NCBI RefSeq assembly: GCF_001494635.1
Contig: NZ_LOJF01000011.1
Coordinates: 124,001 to 188,000, forward strand
Origin: Tractidigestivibacter scatoligenes
Lineage (GTDB): Bacteria > Actinomycetota > Coriobacteriia > Coriobacteriales > Atopobiaceae
DNA length: 64,000 nucleotides
Direction: 5' to 3'
The notes under the pieces were generated by a model. That model did no database searches. It had not been told where the DNA came from and was given only the letters and a program-made list of their open reading frames with translations. Within the stretch, counting starts at the first letter, position 1. Every line of letters starts with the position of its first letter. Positions 1 through 8,813 of this stretch are shown here, one piece after another. The position numbers and the translations under genes were made by a program.

Positions 1-980
1 TTCTCGCAGGCCTTGGCAATACGTTCGCAGAGCTGTCCGCGAGCGGCACGGGCGCAGGCAAGTGTGCCGCTGGCCACGGCCTCGGCGCTGGTGCTGCCGT
101 GGCCCTTGACCACAGGAGCGCGCAGGCCGAGAAGGACGGCACCGCCCATCTCGTCACCAGAGAGCTCGCCCGCAACGGTCTTGAGCGCCGGCTTGAGCAT
201 GAGGGCACCCAGGCCCGCACGCTTGGACTCGCCGGCAGCGGCCTTGACACGCGACACGATGAACTTTGCCGTGCCCTCGATGGTCTTCAGGGCGACGTTG
301 CCCGTGAAGCCATCTGCCACGATAACGTCAAAAGTACCCGCGAGAAGGTCTGTGCCCTCGGCGTTGCCCACAAAGCCGCAGTTGCCCTCTGCCAGCGCCT
401 TGTGGTAGGACAGCGCGAGCTCGGAGCCCTTGGTTTCCTCCGAGCCGTTGCAGAGAAGCGCCACGCGGGGCTCGTCTACGCCCAAGACTACCTGCGCATA
501 GGCGCGGCCCATGTGCGCAAACTGCACAATCACGTCCGGCTGTACGTCCGCGTTGGCGCCACAGTCGAGAAGGACCGTCTTCTTGCCCGAGATACCGGGG
601 GCGGCAAGCGTGAGCGCCGGGCGGCGGATGCCCTTGATGCGCCCAATGCCAAAGGTCGCGGCGGTGAGCACGGCGCCGGTGGAGCCAGCGGAGAAGAGGC
701 CGTCCGCTTGGCCGGCGCGCACCGCCGAGGCGGCGCGAACGATGCTTGCATCCTTCTTCTTGCGCACGGCGGAGGCGGGATGCTCGTCCATGGCGATGAC
801 CTCGGTGGTCACGAGGGCCTCTGCACGCTCGTGGTCGCGCGCGAAGGGCTCGACCACGGAGGCGTCGCCCGCCACGAGGACCTTGAGCTGAGGGTCAAGC
901 TCGAGAGCCTTGGCAACGCCTTCGAGCAGCACGGAAGGCTCGCGGTCGGAGCCCATGACGTCAACGCAGATGGTGGTCAT
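1..980 (-). CDS. plsX: Phosphate acyltransferase PlsX (3' end cut by window edge)
   Basis: PlsX makes acyl-phosphate from acyl-ACP for PlsY in membrane phospholipid synthesis. The ATG is at 980 and 326 codons are visible without a stop, so the C-terminus lies off the left edge. The start MTTICVDVMGSD, the segment EHPASAVRKKKD and the glycine-rich stretches GSTGAVLTAA and DGFTGNVALK are typical of the family. It lies 100 bases downstream of rpmF, separated by a strong terminator hairpin, so it is reached by readthrough or has its own promoter. The rpmF-plsX order is widely conserved. The identification is confident; only the length is unknown. Confidence 0.95.
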   Translation of the reverse strand, partial: MTTICVDVMGSDREPSVLLEGVAKALELDPQLKVLVAGDASVVEPFARDHERAEALVTTEVIAMDEHPASAVRKKKDASIVRAASAVRAGQADGLFSAGSTGAVLTAATFGIGRIKGIRRPALTLAAPGISGKKTVLLDCGANADVQPDVIVQFAHMGRAYAQVVLGVDEPRVALLCNGSEETKGSELALSYHKALAEGNCGFVGNAEGTDLLAGTFDVIVADGFTGNVALKTIEGTAKFIVSRVKAAAGESKRAGLGALMLKPALKTVAGELSGDEMGGAVLLGLRAPVVKGHGSTSAEAVASGTLACARAARGQLCERIAKACE

Positions 981-1020
981 CTATCCTCCAAGGTTGCTGT
1001 GGGGCGCTCGCGCGCAAGAT

Positions 1021-1058
1021 TAAAAAAGGAGGCCGACCCCAGAAGGGACCGACCTCCC
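1021..1058 (-). terminator. Rho-independent terminator after rpmF
   Basis: On the minus strand a 13-bp stem (1028-1040 with 1045-1057, including G-T wobble pairs) with a 4-base loop is followed by six T residues. It sits between rpmF and plsX and probably attenuates transcription into plsX. Confidence 0.8.
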
Positions 1059-1080
1059 AGGCCATGTTGCAGGCATGGGG

Positions 1081-1260
1081 CTACTCGGTGACAACGACCT
1101 CGCGGTCCTTGTAGTAGCCGCAGTTGGGGCACACGTGGTGCGGGAGCTTGGGGGCTCCGCAACGCGGGCACACGGAACGGGCCGGAGTGGCGACCTTGCT
1201 GTTGGCCGAACGACGGGTGTGCGTGGCTCCACGGCCCTTTTTCTGCTTAGGAACTGCCAT
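1081..1260 (-). CDS. rpmF: 50S ribosomal protein L32
   Basis: A 59-residue ribosomal protein beginning MAVPKQKKGRGATHTRR, the standard L32 start. It carries two CxxC pairs (CPRC and CPNC, residues ~35-50), so it is the zinc-binding form. It lies downstream of a DUF177 gene, which is the usual arrangement, with a 122-base gap. A terminator follows it. It is too short for many gene finders, but the identity is clear. Confidence 0.97.
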   Translation of the reverse strand: MAVPKQKKGRGATHTRRSANSKVATPARSVCPRCGAPKLPHHVCPNCGYYKDREVVVTE

Positions 1261-1382
1261 CTTGAACCTCTCTTGCTCTTACACCGCGCCCCTCGTGGAG
1301 ACGCGGGGCAACTTGACCAAAAAATCATGCGTAGATGACTATACCACGCAATTGGGCATATGCGCCAGATGCAGCAATATCT

Positions 1383-2000
1383 TCACTCTGCATCCGGTTT
1401 GTCGCCCTGGGACTGCTCGCCAGAGACAGGCGCATCGTCCTTCTCGCCCTCATCGTGGTCCAGGTCGAGCGAGGCGAGAACGGCAAACGGGCTTGCCTTC
1501 AGACGGTCCTCCTCGATCTGGGCTGCGTGGCCACAGTCCTCCTCGTTGAGATTGGCGCCGCAGACGGGGCAGAGGCCCTTGCAATCCGGACGGCACAGAA
1601 CCACAAAGGGCGTCTCCATGACAAGCGCCGAGAGGAGCGCGCCCGAGAGGTCGATGGTGTTGTCAGCCGAGACGAGCGAGAAGTCCAGCTCGTCGTCATC
1701 GTCGTCGCCCGTGTCCTCAGGCTCCTCGAAGAGGTAGTACTCATCGACCTCGCCGCTCACGTCGAACTCCGCGGGGCTGAGGCAGCGGTCGCAGGTGCCC
1801 ACCACGTGCGTGGTGAGGATGCCCGTGGCGAGGATGCCTTCACCGGCGTTGGTGAGCATGAGGTCGTAGTCGATGCCGGAGGGCAGCGAGAACTCGCGCT
1901 CGCCAAGGGTGTAGGACGTCTCGTCGAGGTGGCCCTTCAGGGGCAGGGTGTCACCTGCCTCACCCAGGCGCGCGTCAAGTGCAAGAATCACAGGCTGCAT
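1383..2000 (-). CDS. DUF177 (YceD family) protein
   Basis: A 205-residue protein of the YceD/DUF177 family, implicated in 23S rRNA or large-subunit metabolism and classically found next to rpmF, as here. It has a CDRC pair in the middle (residues ~93-96) and a second cysteine cluster (CRPDCKGLCPVCG, then DCGH), with a Glu/Asp-rich stretch between them. The C-terminal tail is acidic. The ATG follows the stop of the upstream coiled-coil gene by 5 bases, so the two are probably co-transcribed. The exact biochemical role is unsettled in the literature. Confidence 0.88.
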   Translation of the reverse strand: MQPVILALDARLGEAGDTLPLKGHLDETSYTLGEREFSLPSGIDYDLMLTNAGEGILATGILTTHVVGTCDRCLSPAEFDVSGEVDEYYLFEEPEDTGDDDDDELDFSLVSADNTIDLSGALLSALVMETPFVVLCRPDCKGLCPVCGANLNEEDCGHAAQIEEDRLKASPFAVLASLDLDHDEGEKDDAPVSGEQSQGDKPDAE

Positions 2001-2005
2001 GGCGC

Positions 2006-2503
2006 TTACCAGGGAACGTTGTTCGAAGTGTTGCGCGGGCCGGAGTTCTCGTCGAGCGTCTGGCGGACGCGGGAGACCGAGTTGGTGAGCGACTTGAGGT
2101 TTTCCTCGAGGTGCGCGAGCACAGTGTCCGCGTACTCCTCGGCGTTGTAGCGGGTGTCACGCTCGTACTGGGCCGCCTGGTCCTTGATGCTGTCTGCCTG
2201 TTGCTGGGCGAGACGGACGACCTCCTGGTCGCCGGCAAGAATCATGGCCTGCTGCTGGGCGTCGGCAATGATGCTGTCGGCCTGCTGCTGAGCGCGGTCC
2301 AGCGTCTCCTGCTCCTCCTTGAGGATGCGGCGTGCGTCCTGGAACTCCTGCGGGAAGACCCTGCGGATCTCGTCGAGAATCTCGTACACGTCCTGTGCGT
2401 CGACGATCTTCTTCTGGCCGCCGCCGGTAAGCGGGGACTTCGCCTCGTTCACTAGCTGCTCGAGCTCGTCGACCAGGCTCTCTATTTCCTCACCCGGCTG
2501 CAT
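2006..2503 (-). CDS. Coiled-coil protein, ATP synthase b-subunit/DivIVA-like
   Basis: A 165-residue, Glu/Gln-rich, almost wholly helical protein with heptad-like repeats (LDRAQQQADSIIADAQQQA, then LAQQQADSIKDQA). It has no membrane segment or signal peptide. The start MQPGEE at 2503 is preferred over an in-frame upstream ATG (2530) because AGGAG lies 7 bases before it. Similar proteins are often annotated as ATPase or DivIVA-like on low-complexity similarity alone. It sits between coaD and the DUF177 gene in one transcription unit. I do not recognise a specific function; a structural or division-related role is only a guess. Confidence 0.75.
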   Translation of the reverse strand: MQPGEEIESLVDELEQLVNEAKSPLTGGGQKKIVDAQDVYEILDEIRRVFPQEFQDARRILKEEQETLDRAQQQADSIIADAQQQAMILAGDQEVVRLAQQQADSIKDQAAQYERDTRYNAEEYADTVLAHLEENLKSLTNSVSRVRQTLDENSGPRNTSNNVPW

Positions 2504-2617
2504 CCAGGTCTCCTTTCGAGTGTGGGCCACTGCTCGGGCGTTCCCGTGCGCTGCCCGAGGGGCATATCACTTTGATGGTAGCAGAAAAGCGCTGCAAGTC
2601 TCCAAGCGAGCCAAAGC

Positions 2618-3127
2618 TCACGCATAGTGCGCACGGAGCCGCTCGGCCACGTTGGGCGGAACGAGGAAATCCACGTCGCCGCCCATCGCAGCGATCTCGC
2701 GCACGATGGACGAGGAGACGTAGCCGTACTTGGGGCTCGACATCACGAAGATCGACTCCAGGTCAGGTGCCATGTAGGTGTTGAGATCTGCCTGTTGAAG
2801 CTCGTACTCGAAGTCCGTCGTGGCACGCAAGCCCTTGACCACGCCGCCCGCCCCGCGCTCCTTGCAGAACTCCACAAGAAGGCCGCAGAAGGGCACCACC
2901 TCGATGCCGTCGGTCATGCCGTTATCACGAAGGGCACCCTTGAGCATGTCCACGCGCTCCTCGAGCGTGAACTCGGTGCCCGTGCCGTTCTTGCGGCGCG
3001 ACTCCGCCACGGCAACGGTGACCTGCGGGAAGAGCTTGCGGGCGCGGCGAATCACGTCCATGTGGCCCAGGGTCACCGGGTCGAAGGTACCGGGCACCAC
3101 CACGTGGGTGCAGAGCTCGCTAGTCAA
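2618..3127 (-). CDS. coaD: Phosphopantetheine adenylyltransferase
   Basis: CoaD transfers AMP to 4'-phosphopantetheine, the penultimate step of coenzyme A synthesis. It shows the family signature PGTFDPVTLGH (nucleotidyltransferase T/HxGH motif), GLRATTDFEYE and the SSSIVRE loop. I place the start at a TTG at 3127, which overlaps the rsmD stop (3120-3122) and has AAAGGA 7 bases upstream; no ATG is available in frame nearby. This gives 169 residues, slightly longer than the usual ~160. The rsmD-coaD pair is conserved in many bacteria. Confidence 0.93.
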   Translation of the reverse strand: MTSELCTHVVVPGTFDPVTLGHMDVIRRARKLFPQVTVAVAESRRKNGTGTEFTLEERVDMLKGALRDNGMTDGIEVVPFCGLLVEFCKERGAGGVVKGLRATTDFEYELQQADLNTYMAPDLESIFVMSSPKYGYVSSSIVREIAAMGGDVDFLVPPNVAERLRAHYA

Positions 3128-3707
3128 CGTCCTGTCCTTTCGCCATAAGAAGGTCCACGCAGGTGATGCCATAGCGCTTGGTGCGCACGGGGATAAGCCC
3201 CGGCACGTTGAGCGCTGGCGCGTCTGCGGAGCGCTCGTAGACCACGATGGCCTCGGGGCGCAGCGCATCCTGTGCGTAAAGATGTACGAGCATAGCACTG
3301 ACGACGCTCGCCGGCAGAGCATAGGGCGGGTCGAGAAAGACAACGTCGAAGGGTGCCCCGGCAATGCGGCCGCGCTCGGCAAGCTGGCAGGCATCGCCAC
3401 GCAGCACGGCGTAGGCGCCCTTCTCGGCGCCAACCTTAGCAAGGTTGCGGCGAACCCGGGCGGCAGCGCGCGCGTCCTGGTCGATGAAGGTGCAGCGAGC
3501 CGCCCCGCGCGAGAGCAGCTCAATGCCCATGGCGCCGGAGCCCGCGAATGCGTCGAGCACCGAGGATCCCTCCAGGTTTAGCCCGCGCGCCGAGAGGATC
3601 ATCGACGCCACGGCCTCGCGATTACGGTCTGTCGTGGGGCGCGTAACGCCACGGCCCTCCGGGGACTCCAGGGGCATGCCGCCCCACTTGCCGCCAACAA
3701 CTCTCAT
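3120..3707 (-). CDS. rsmD: 16S rRNA (guanine966-N2)-methyltransferase RsmD
   Basis: A 195-residue SAM-dependent methyltransferase that modifies G966 of 16S rRNA. It begins MRVVGGKWGG, has the SAM-binding DAFAGSGAMGIE at residues ~52-63 and the catalytic DPPY near residue 126. Its ATG overlaps the recG stop by four bases (ATGA), and its own stop overlaps the coaD start, so recG, rsmD and coaD are translationally coupled. Confidence 0.96.
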   Translation of the reverse strand: MRVVGGKWGGMPLESPEGRGVTRPTTDRNREAVASMILSARGLNLEGSSVLDAFAGSGAMGIELLSRGAARCTFIDQDARAAARVRRNLAKVGAEKGAYAVLRGDACQLAERGRIAGAPFDVVFLDPPYALPASVVSAMLVHLYAQDALRPEAIVVYERSADAPALNVPGLIPVRTKRYGITCVDLLMAKGQDVD

Positions 3708-5914
3708 GCCTTGTCTAGCTCCTCGAAGTAGGCGCCAAAGCGGTCCCTGGCCTCCAGCGCCATGGGCCTCAAGGCTGGGCTGGAAAGGGAGGGGTCCTTG
3801 GCAAAGATCTCCTGTGCGTCCTCGTGCGCCGCCACCACGAGATCCTCGTCGGCGGAAAGGTCGCTCACGCGCAGCGTGATGCCGCCGTGCTGGCGATACC
3901 CCAGGACCTCGCCCTCGCGGCGCAGCTTGAGGTCGAGCCGTGCCAGCTCGAAGCCGTCAGCGGTGTGCTCCAATGCCGAGAGGCGCTTGCGCGCCGGCGT
4001 GCCCTGCTTTGCCGCGCACGAGAGCCACACCTCGCCCGGCCAGTCGCCACGGCCCACACGCCCGCGCAGCTGGTGCAGGGTCGCCAGGCCAAAGCGGTCG
4101 GCGTCATGCACGAGCATCACCGTGGCATTGGGTACGTCGACGCCCACTTCCACCACCGTGGTTGAGACCAGCACGTTCACCTTCCCGGCACGGAAGTCCT
4201 CCATGACTGCGTCCTTCTCGGCAGCGGACATACGACCAGTAAGCAGCGCGCAAGAGAGATCCGGGAACACGCGCTCCGAGAGCACGGCCACGGTCGAGGT
4301 TGCAGAACGAACGTGGGCACTTCTGCTTCGCTGCGACTCCGGCACGTCGTCGAGGTCCGTCCCCAGGCTGTCGCCAGTATCGGCATCGTCTACCAGGGGG
4401 CAGATCACGTAGGCCTGGTGGCCCGCGTCCACGGCGCTGCGGATGGAGCCGTAGGCGAGGTCGAGGTTCTCGGGCGTGATGACGCGCGTGGTGACGCCGG
4501 CGGTGGCCCTGGGGCGCCTGCGTATGCACGAGAGCGACACGTCACCATAGATGGAGAGCGCGAGCGTGCGCGGGATGGGTGTTGCCGTCATGGTAAGAAG
4601 GTCGGCGCCCGCCCCCTTGCGGCGCAGCGAAGCGCGCTGATCCACGCCAAAGCGGTGCTGCTCGTCGATGACCACAAACGTGAGGCGAGCGAATGTGATG
4701 TCGTCTGAGAGGAGCGCCGTGGTACCAAAGGTCACGCAGAGCTCGCCTGCGGCCGTGCGTCTTGCCGTCTCCGCGCGCTCTGCAGCGGGCGTCGCCCCCG
4801 TGACAAGCGCCCAGGTGATGCCCGCCGCATCGAGCACGGGCCCGAGCTTCTCGGCATACTGGCGCGCAAGGACTGAGGTGGGCGCCATAACAGCGGCCTG
4901 GGTGCCCGTGTCTGCCACGGCGGCAAGCGCCACGGCGGCAACGGCTGTCTTGCCTGTGCCAACGTCGCCCAAAAGCAGACGGTTCATGATGCGGGGGGCC
5001 GCCATGTCGGCAAGGATCTGGTCCGCGGCGGTGCGCTGCTCGTCCGTAAGCGAGAAGGGCAGCGCGGCGAGAAGGGCGTCCATGCGTGGGCCCGATGTCT
5101 TGTGCGTTGTGGCGCGGACGTCTCCCAGCTCGATGGCCTGGCGGCTGAGGAGGGCCACCTGAAGGCAGAGGAGCTCGTCGTAGGCGAGGCGCCTTCGGGC
5201 CTGCTCGGCCGTGGTAAGGGTCTGCGGGAAGTGGACCTCGCGGATGGCACGCGCGAGCGTCATGAGTCCGTGGCGCGCGGCGAGCGGGGCAGGCAGCCAG
5301 TCCGCCACGTCCCCCACGTCGGCAAGAGCGCACGAGACAATGCGGCGCATCCAAGAGGTAGTGATGCCCTCCCCCACGGGGTGCACAGGCAGCACGCGCC
5401 TGTAGGCCGAGGCGCTGGCGCTTTGGTCGAGAATCTCATGGAAGGGTGCGCGCATCTGCTTGAAGCCGTAGGCAAACTCGACCTTGCCCGAGAGTGCCAC
5501 CTTGTCGCCGCGCTTGACCTGCTCGGCCAGCCAGGGCTGGCCGAAGAAGCTCGCCGAGAGCACACCCGTCTGGTCGAACACGTAAAGCTCAACTACCGTG
5601 AGGCGAGGGCGGGGCCGCTTGAGCTCCACCTTGTCGACGGTGCCCACCACCGTAACCTCGCTGCCCACGTCCGCATGGCTTATCGGCACCACGTGTGAGT
5701 AGTCCACGTAGCGGTGCGGGATGTGCAGGAAGAGGTCGCGCACGCGGTGGATGCCCAGGCGCTCCAGCGCGTCGAGCCGCGAGGACGCGCCCCGCGACGA
5801 GACGTAGCGCAGACGCGATACGCCGTCCGTGAGGGCGAGCGTCCTGTCGATGCGTCCCGCAGCGGCCCCCACGCTCGGGGCAGTGCCCGCGGGCGCCTGC
5901 TGCGGAGCATCCAT
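3704..5914 (-). CDS. recG: ATP-dependent DNA helicase RecG
   Basis: A 736-residue superfamily 2 helicase that reverses stalled replication forks and processes Holliday junctions. The N-terminal wedge/OB region includes VGTVDKVELKRPRPRLT. The helicase core has Walker A GDVGTGKT, motif II DEQH, TATPIPRT and motif VI QLRGRVGRG. The C-terminal RecG region ends FGAYFEELDKA. Residues ~490-520 are a slightly longer, acidic insert between helicase motifs. Its start is 6 bases from the stop of fakA, which lies upstream. Confidence 0.96.
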   Translation of the reverse strand: MDAPQQAPAGTAPSVGAAAGRIDRTLALTDGVSRLRYVSSRGASSRLDALERLGIHRVRDLFLHIPHRYVDYSHVVPISHADVGSEVTVVGTVDKVELKRPRPRLTVVELYVFDQTGVLSASFFGQPWLAEQVKRGDKVALSGKVEFAYGFKQMRAPFHEILDQSASASAYRRVLPVHPVGEGITTSWMRRIVSCALADVGDVADWLPAPLAARHGLMTLARAIREVHFPQTLTTAEQARRRLAYDELLCLQVALLSRQAIELGDVRATTHKTSGPRMDALLAALPFSLTDEQRTAADQILADMAAPRIMNRLLLGDVGTGKTAVAAVALAAVADTGTQAAVMAPTSVLARQYAEKLGPVLDAAGITWALVTGATPAAERAETARRTAAGELCVTFGTTALLSDDITFARLTFVVIDEQHRFGVDQRASLRRKGAGADLLTMTATPIPRTLALSIYGDVSLSCIRRRPRATAGVTTRVITPENLDLAYGSIRSAVDAGHQAYVICPLVDDADTGDSLGTDLDDVPESQRSRSAHVRSATSTVAVLSERVFPDLSCALLTGRMSAAEKDAVMEDFRAGKVNVLVSTTVVEVGVDVPNATVMLVHDADRFGLATLHQLRGRVGRGDWPGEVWLSCAAKQGTPARKRLSALEHTADGFELARLDLKLRREGEVLGYRQHGGITLRVSDLSADEDLVVAAHEDAQEIFAKDPSLSSPALRPMALEARDRFGAYFEELDKA

Positions 5915-5920
5915 GGGCGG

Positions 5921-7591
5921 CTACTCGATGGAGAAGACGATGGGATAGAGGGGCTGCTCGCCGCGGTGGGAGTCCAGCTCGAGCGAGGGCTCGGCTGCCG
6001 AGATGGCGTCGAGGATCTCCTGGAAGGAGGCATCGTCGAGGTCCTTGCCGGCAAGGATGGTGAGGGTGTCGCCCTCCTCGGCCTCCTGCATGCGGCGGAT
6101 GAGCTCGACGGTGACGTCCTTCACCGAGGAACCCACTACCGTAATGGCACCATCCTCGATACCCATGACGTCACCGGCGTGGATGGGCGAGCCGTCTGCG
6201 GCCTGGGAGTCGCGCACGGCACGCGTGACCTCGCCGCCACGAACCTCGGAGACGGCATCGGTCATGGCCTCGACGTTGTCCTCGAGGGTACCCTCGGGAT
6301 CGGCCACGAACATTGCCGAGAAGGCCTGCGGGACGGTCTTGGTGGGAACCACGGCAACGTGGGCGTCCTCGCAGGCGGAGGCGGCGGCCTCGGCGGCCAT
6401 GCGGATGTTGCCGTTGTCAGGAAGCACAATCACGTTCTCCGCGTTGGTCTTCTCGACCGCAGCGAGGATGTCTGCCGTGGAGGGGTTCATGGTCTGCCCA
6501 CCGGAGACAACCACGTCGACGCCGAGCGAGGTGAGGATCGACGCCTCACCGGAGCCCGCCGCAACCGCAACAAATCCCAGCGGCTTCTTGGGGGCCTTCT
6601 CCTCGGCAGCCTTGTCAGCAGCGATCTTTGCCGTGCGCTCGTGGGCCTCGAGGTCCATGTTGTGGATGAAGACCTCGAAGATCTGGCCGCGCTCGAGCAT
6701 GTAGGCAAGGACCTTGTCGGGCGTGTTGGAGTGCACGTGCACCTTGAAGTCTGGGTACTCGCCCACGAGCAGCTCGCAATCGCCCATCGTGGCGAGAAAC
6801 GCGAGCGCAGCGTCACGGTCGAAGGACTCGTCGTTAGCGTGGAAGAGGAACTCGTTGCAGTAGCGGTACTGCGAGCCCTCCCAGTCGTCGTTGAGCTCGA
6901 TGGCAACCTTGGAGGAGACGGCCGCCTTGGCATCCGAGGAGTCAACGGTGGTCTTGAAGTCAGAAACCTCGCCCGCCTTGCCCTCGACGGCATTCACGAA
7001 GGCCTCGAAGAAGGTGGCAAAGCCAAAGGCGCCGGAGTCGACCACACCGTTCTCCTTGAGGACGGGCAGGAGCTCGGGCGTGCGGGCGACGGACTCGTAG
7101 GCCTCGATGACCAGCGCATCGAGCATCTCGGTGGCCGTGATGTGGGCCTTCTCGAGCTGGTCGGCACGGGTAGACATGTCACGCAGAACGGTGAGGATGG
7201 TGCCTTCGACGGGCTTGCGTACGGCCTTGAAGGCAACCTTCACCGAGCGACGGAACGCGTGTGCGATGTCGGCGGCCGTGGGATTGTCCTGGTCCTTGGC
7301 ATCGCAGAGCCCCTCGGCGAGGCCGCGTAGAATCTGGGAGGTGATGACACCGGAGTTGCCGCGCGCGCCCATGAGCGAGCCGTGGGTGATTGCCTTGGCA
7401 ATGTCCTCGATGGTGGCGTCCTGTGGGAGCGCCTCCACCTCCTTGACGACGGTCCCCAGGGTGAGTGACATGTTGGTGCCGGTGTCACCGTCGGGGACAG
7501 GGAAGACGTTGAGCTTGTTGATCTCCTCGGCTCGCTCGGCAACGACGTTCGCCGCCACGGGGAAGCACGTGCGGATGACTGACGCAATCAT
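5921..7591 (-). CDS. fakA: Fatty acid kinase catalytic subunit FakA (DAK2/YloV family)
   Basis: FakA phosphorylates fatty acids held by a FakB (DegV-family) carrier, producing acyl-phosphate that can feed PlsX/PlsY phospholipid synthesis. The N-terminal DhaL-like domain carries the metal and ATP motif PDGDTGTNM (residues ~33-41) and GARGNSGV. A central region and a C-terminal EDD-type fold follow, giving the usual 550-residue length. No FakB is present in this window. It lies 33 bases downstream of the Asp23-family gene, a pairing seen across Gram-positive genomes. Confidence 0.93.
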   Translation of the reverse strand: MIASVIRTCFPVAANVVAERAEEINKLNVFPVPDGDTGTNMSLTLGTVVKEVEALPQDATIEDIAKAITHGSLMGARGNSGVITSQILRGLAEGLCDAKDQDNPTAADIAHAFRRSVKVAFKAVRKPVEGTILTVLRDMSTRADQLEKAHITATEMLDALVIEAYESVARTPELLPVLKENGVVDSGAFGFATFFEAFVNAVEGKAGEVSDFKTTVDSSDAKAAVSSKVAIELNDDWEGSQYRYCNEFLFHANDESFDRDAALAFLATMGDCELLVGEYPDFKVHVHSNTPDKVLAYMLERGQIFEVFIHNMDLEAHERTAKIAADKAAEEKAPKKPLGFVAVAAGSGEASILTSLGVDVVVSGGQTMNPSTADILAAVEKTNAENVIVLPDNGNIRMAAEAAASACEDAHVAVVPTKTVPQAFSAMFVADPEGTLEDNVEAMTDAVSEVRGGEVTRAVRDSQAADGSPIHAGDVMGIEDGAITVVGSSVKDVTVELIRRMQEAEEGDTLTILAGKDLDDASFQEILDAISAAEPSLELDSHRGEQPLYPIVFSIE

Positions 7592-7624
7592 CTTATTGGA
7601 CCTCTGTTCTTTCTCTGCGGCGGC

Positions 7625-7975
7625 CTAGCGATTAGAGCGGAGGCCCTCGATGTGGACGGTTACCTTGACGTCATCGAGCTCAGCAATCTGCTTCAGGATG
7701 AACTTGACCGAGCTGGTGAGGTTGTTCACGACGGACGCCATGTTGACGCCCTGCTCGACAATGACGTGAAGGTCAACAGAGAGGTGTCCGTCCGGCGTGA
7801 CGTCGACATCGATGCCACGGCGGAGGCGGTTGGTGGGCAGGAGCTGCGCTACGCCGCCCTGCTCGTCGATGGCCGCCATGCCAACGACGCCGTAGCACTC
7901 CAGCGCGGCGTAGCCAGCCAGGTCTGCGATGCAGTCGTTAGACACCTTGAGCGTTCCCGGAACGACACCGGCCAT
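7625..7975 (-). CDS. Asp23/Gls24 family envelope-stress protein
   Basis: A 116-residue Asp23-family protein; in other Gram-positive bacteria such proteins are membrane-associated and linked to envelope stress. The sequence VPGTLKVSNDCIADLAGYAALECYGVVGM is the typical family opening. I choose the ATG at 7975 (MAGVV) because GAGGAG lies 5 bases upstream; an in-frame start 5 codons earlier has a weaker site. It heads the fakA-recG-rsmD-coaD run. Confidence 0.9.
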   Translation of the reverse strand: MAGVVPGTLKVSNDCIADLAGYAALECYGVVGMAAIDEQGGVAQLLPTNRLRRGIDVDVTPDGHLSVDLHVIVEQGVNMASVVNNLTSSVKFILKQIAELDDVKVTVHIEGLRSNR

Positions 7976-7991
7976 GGGGTCTCCTCTCAAA

Positions 7992-8041
7992 GCCTCCGCA
8001 GGACGGAGGCACTGTTACTGACATAAGTCCTAGCGATTATA
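7992..8041 (-). promoter_or_regulatory. Promoter -10 and leader hairpin of the asp23-fakA operon
   Basis: A perfect -10 hexamer TATAAT lies at 8036-8041 on the minus strand, with no good -35 at 16-18 bases. Between it and the asp23 ribosome-binding site is a 7-bp hairpin, GCCTCCG/CGGAGGC (7992-7998 with 8004-8010), followed by TTT, which could act as a weak attenuator. Confidence 0.5.
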
Positions 8042-8225
8042 GCGCAGGGCAGCGCGCACACGCGACCCCACCCCTACGACAACAGAAAGGAAGGGCCAAC
8101 GAAGTGGCCATCCGCTGCTGACATTTAGACTGGATGGCAGGCCGGTGTGCGAGTATGCTGCGTGGGCGGCATCCCATCATCGAGGGCCCCGGCAGGAGCC
8201 AATGCCAAGAAGTTGTGTGTATCGC

Positions 8226-8253
8226 TTGCGAGAAGCCGCCCAAGTGGTATATT
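8226..8253 (+). promoter_or_regulatory. Promoter of rpmB
   Basis: TTGCGA (8226-8231), a 16-base spacer and TATATT (8248-8253) form a good sigma-70-type promoter. It predicts a leader of about 50 bases before the rpmB ribosome-binding site GGAGG at 8296-8300. Confidence 0.6.
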
Positions 8254-8308
8254 TGCAAGGCTTGTTGATTAACGGGCGCGCGAGCGCCGCACTTTGGAGG
8301 TCAAGGTC

Positions 8309-8497
8309 ATGTCGAAGGTTTGTGATATCTGCGGCAAGCACGCCGTTGCCGGTCGTTCCATCAGCCACTCCCACCGCACGGTTGCTCGCACGTTTAAGCC
8401 CAACATTCAGCGCGTCTCCGTTGTTGTCGACGGCCAGCGCAAGAAGCTCAACGTCTGCACCAGGTGCCTCAAGAAGGGTAACCTCGTCCGCGGCTAA
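8309..8497 (+). CDS. rpmB: 50S ribosomal protein L28
   Basis: A 62-residue ribosomal protein starting MSKVCDICGKHAVAGRSISHSHRTV. It has two CxxC pairs (CDIC, and CTRC near the C-terminus), the zinc-binding L28 form. The start at 8309 follows GGAGG by 8 bases; an in-frame ATG five codons upstream overlaps that site and is not used. It is divergent from the asp23-fakA operon, the common arrangement, and is followed by a strong terminator. Confidence 0.97.
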   Translation: MSKVCDICGKHAVAGRSISHSHRTVARTFKPNIQRVSVVVDGQRKKLNVCTRCLKKGNLVRG

Positions 8498-8516
8498 GCT
8501 TTGGGACATTGCACGT

Positions 8517-8551
8517 AAAGAGGGTCGCACACTGGTGCGGCCCTCTTTTTT
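8517..8551 (+). terminator. Rho-independent terminator of rpmB
   Basis: The stem AAAGAGGG-CGCAC pairs with GTGCG-CCCTCTTT around a short loop and runs into a T tract. It lies 20 bases past the rpmB stop. Confidence 0.9.
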
Positions 8552-8640
8552 GTGGCGGAGGTGAGCTGTCGCGGGGGACGGGAGGCGCAGGTGCGGGACG
8601 CGAGAACGGTGCAGCACAGCAGTTGTCGCGCGTTCTCGCC

Positions 8641-8785
8641 ATTTAGGTATTTTCCGAACGTTTAGACACCCTTAAACGGCGAAATCTCGCGGCATTCCAG
8701 GAATGGCGCGGATTCCGAACGGTTAAGCTGCTCTAAACGTTCGAATTTTTCCTAACCAGCGAAATCGCGCGGCATTGCGGATGGC
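8641..8785. repeat. Dispersed repeat family B, copy 1 (two units)
   Basis: The 316-base gap 8498-8813 holds the rpmB terminator and this repeat, and no gene. Two related units (8650-8697 and 8704-8782) contain TCCGAACG(G)TTAA, then TAAAC and GGCGAAAT or CAGCGAAAT, then CGCGGCATT. The second unit matches 42664-42742 almost base for base over ~75 bp. The function is unknown. Confidence 0.7.
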
Positions 8786-8813
8786 ACCGTACGGCAGCAG
8801 CCAAGGCAGGGAC

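Noticed and set aside
5714-7330. 538-codon plus-strand open frame opposite fakA
   Set aside because: It is the antisense shadow of fakA, frequent in high-GC DNA. Its sequence is biased to Gly, Val and His and has no motif.
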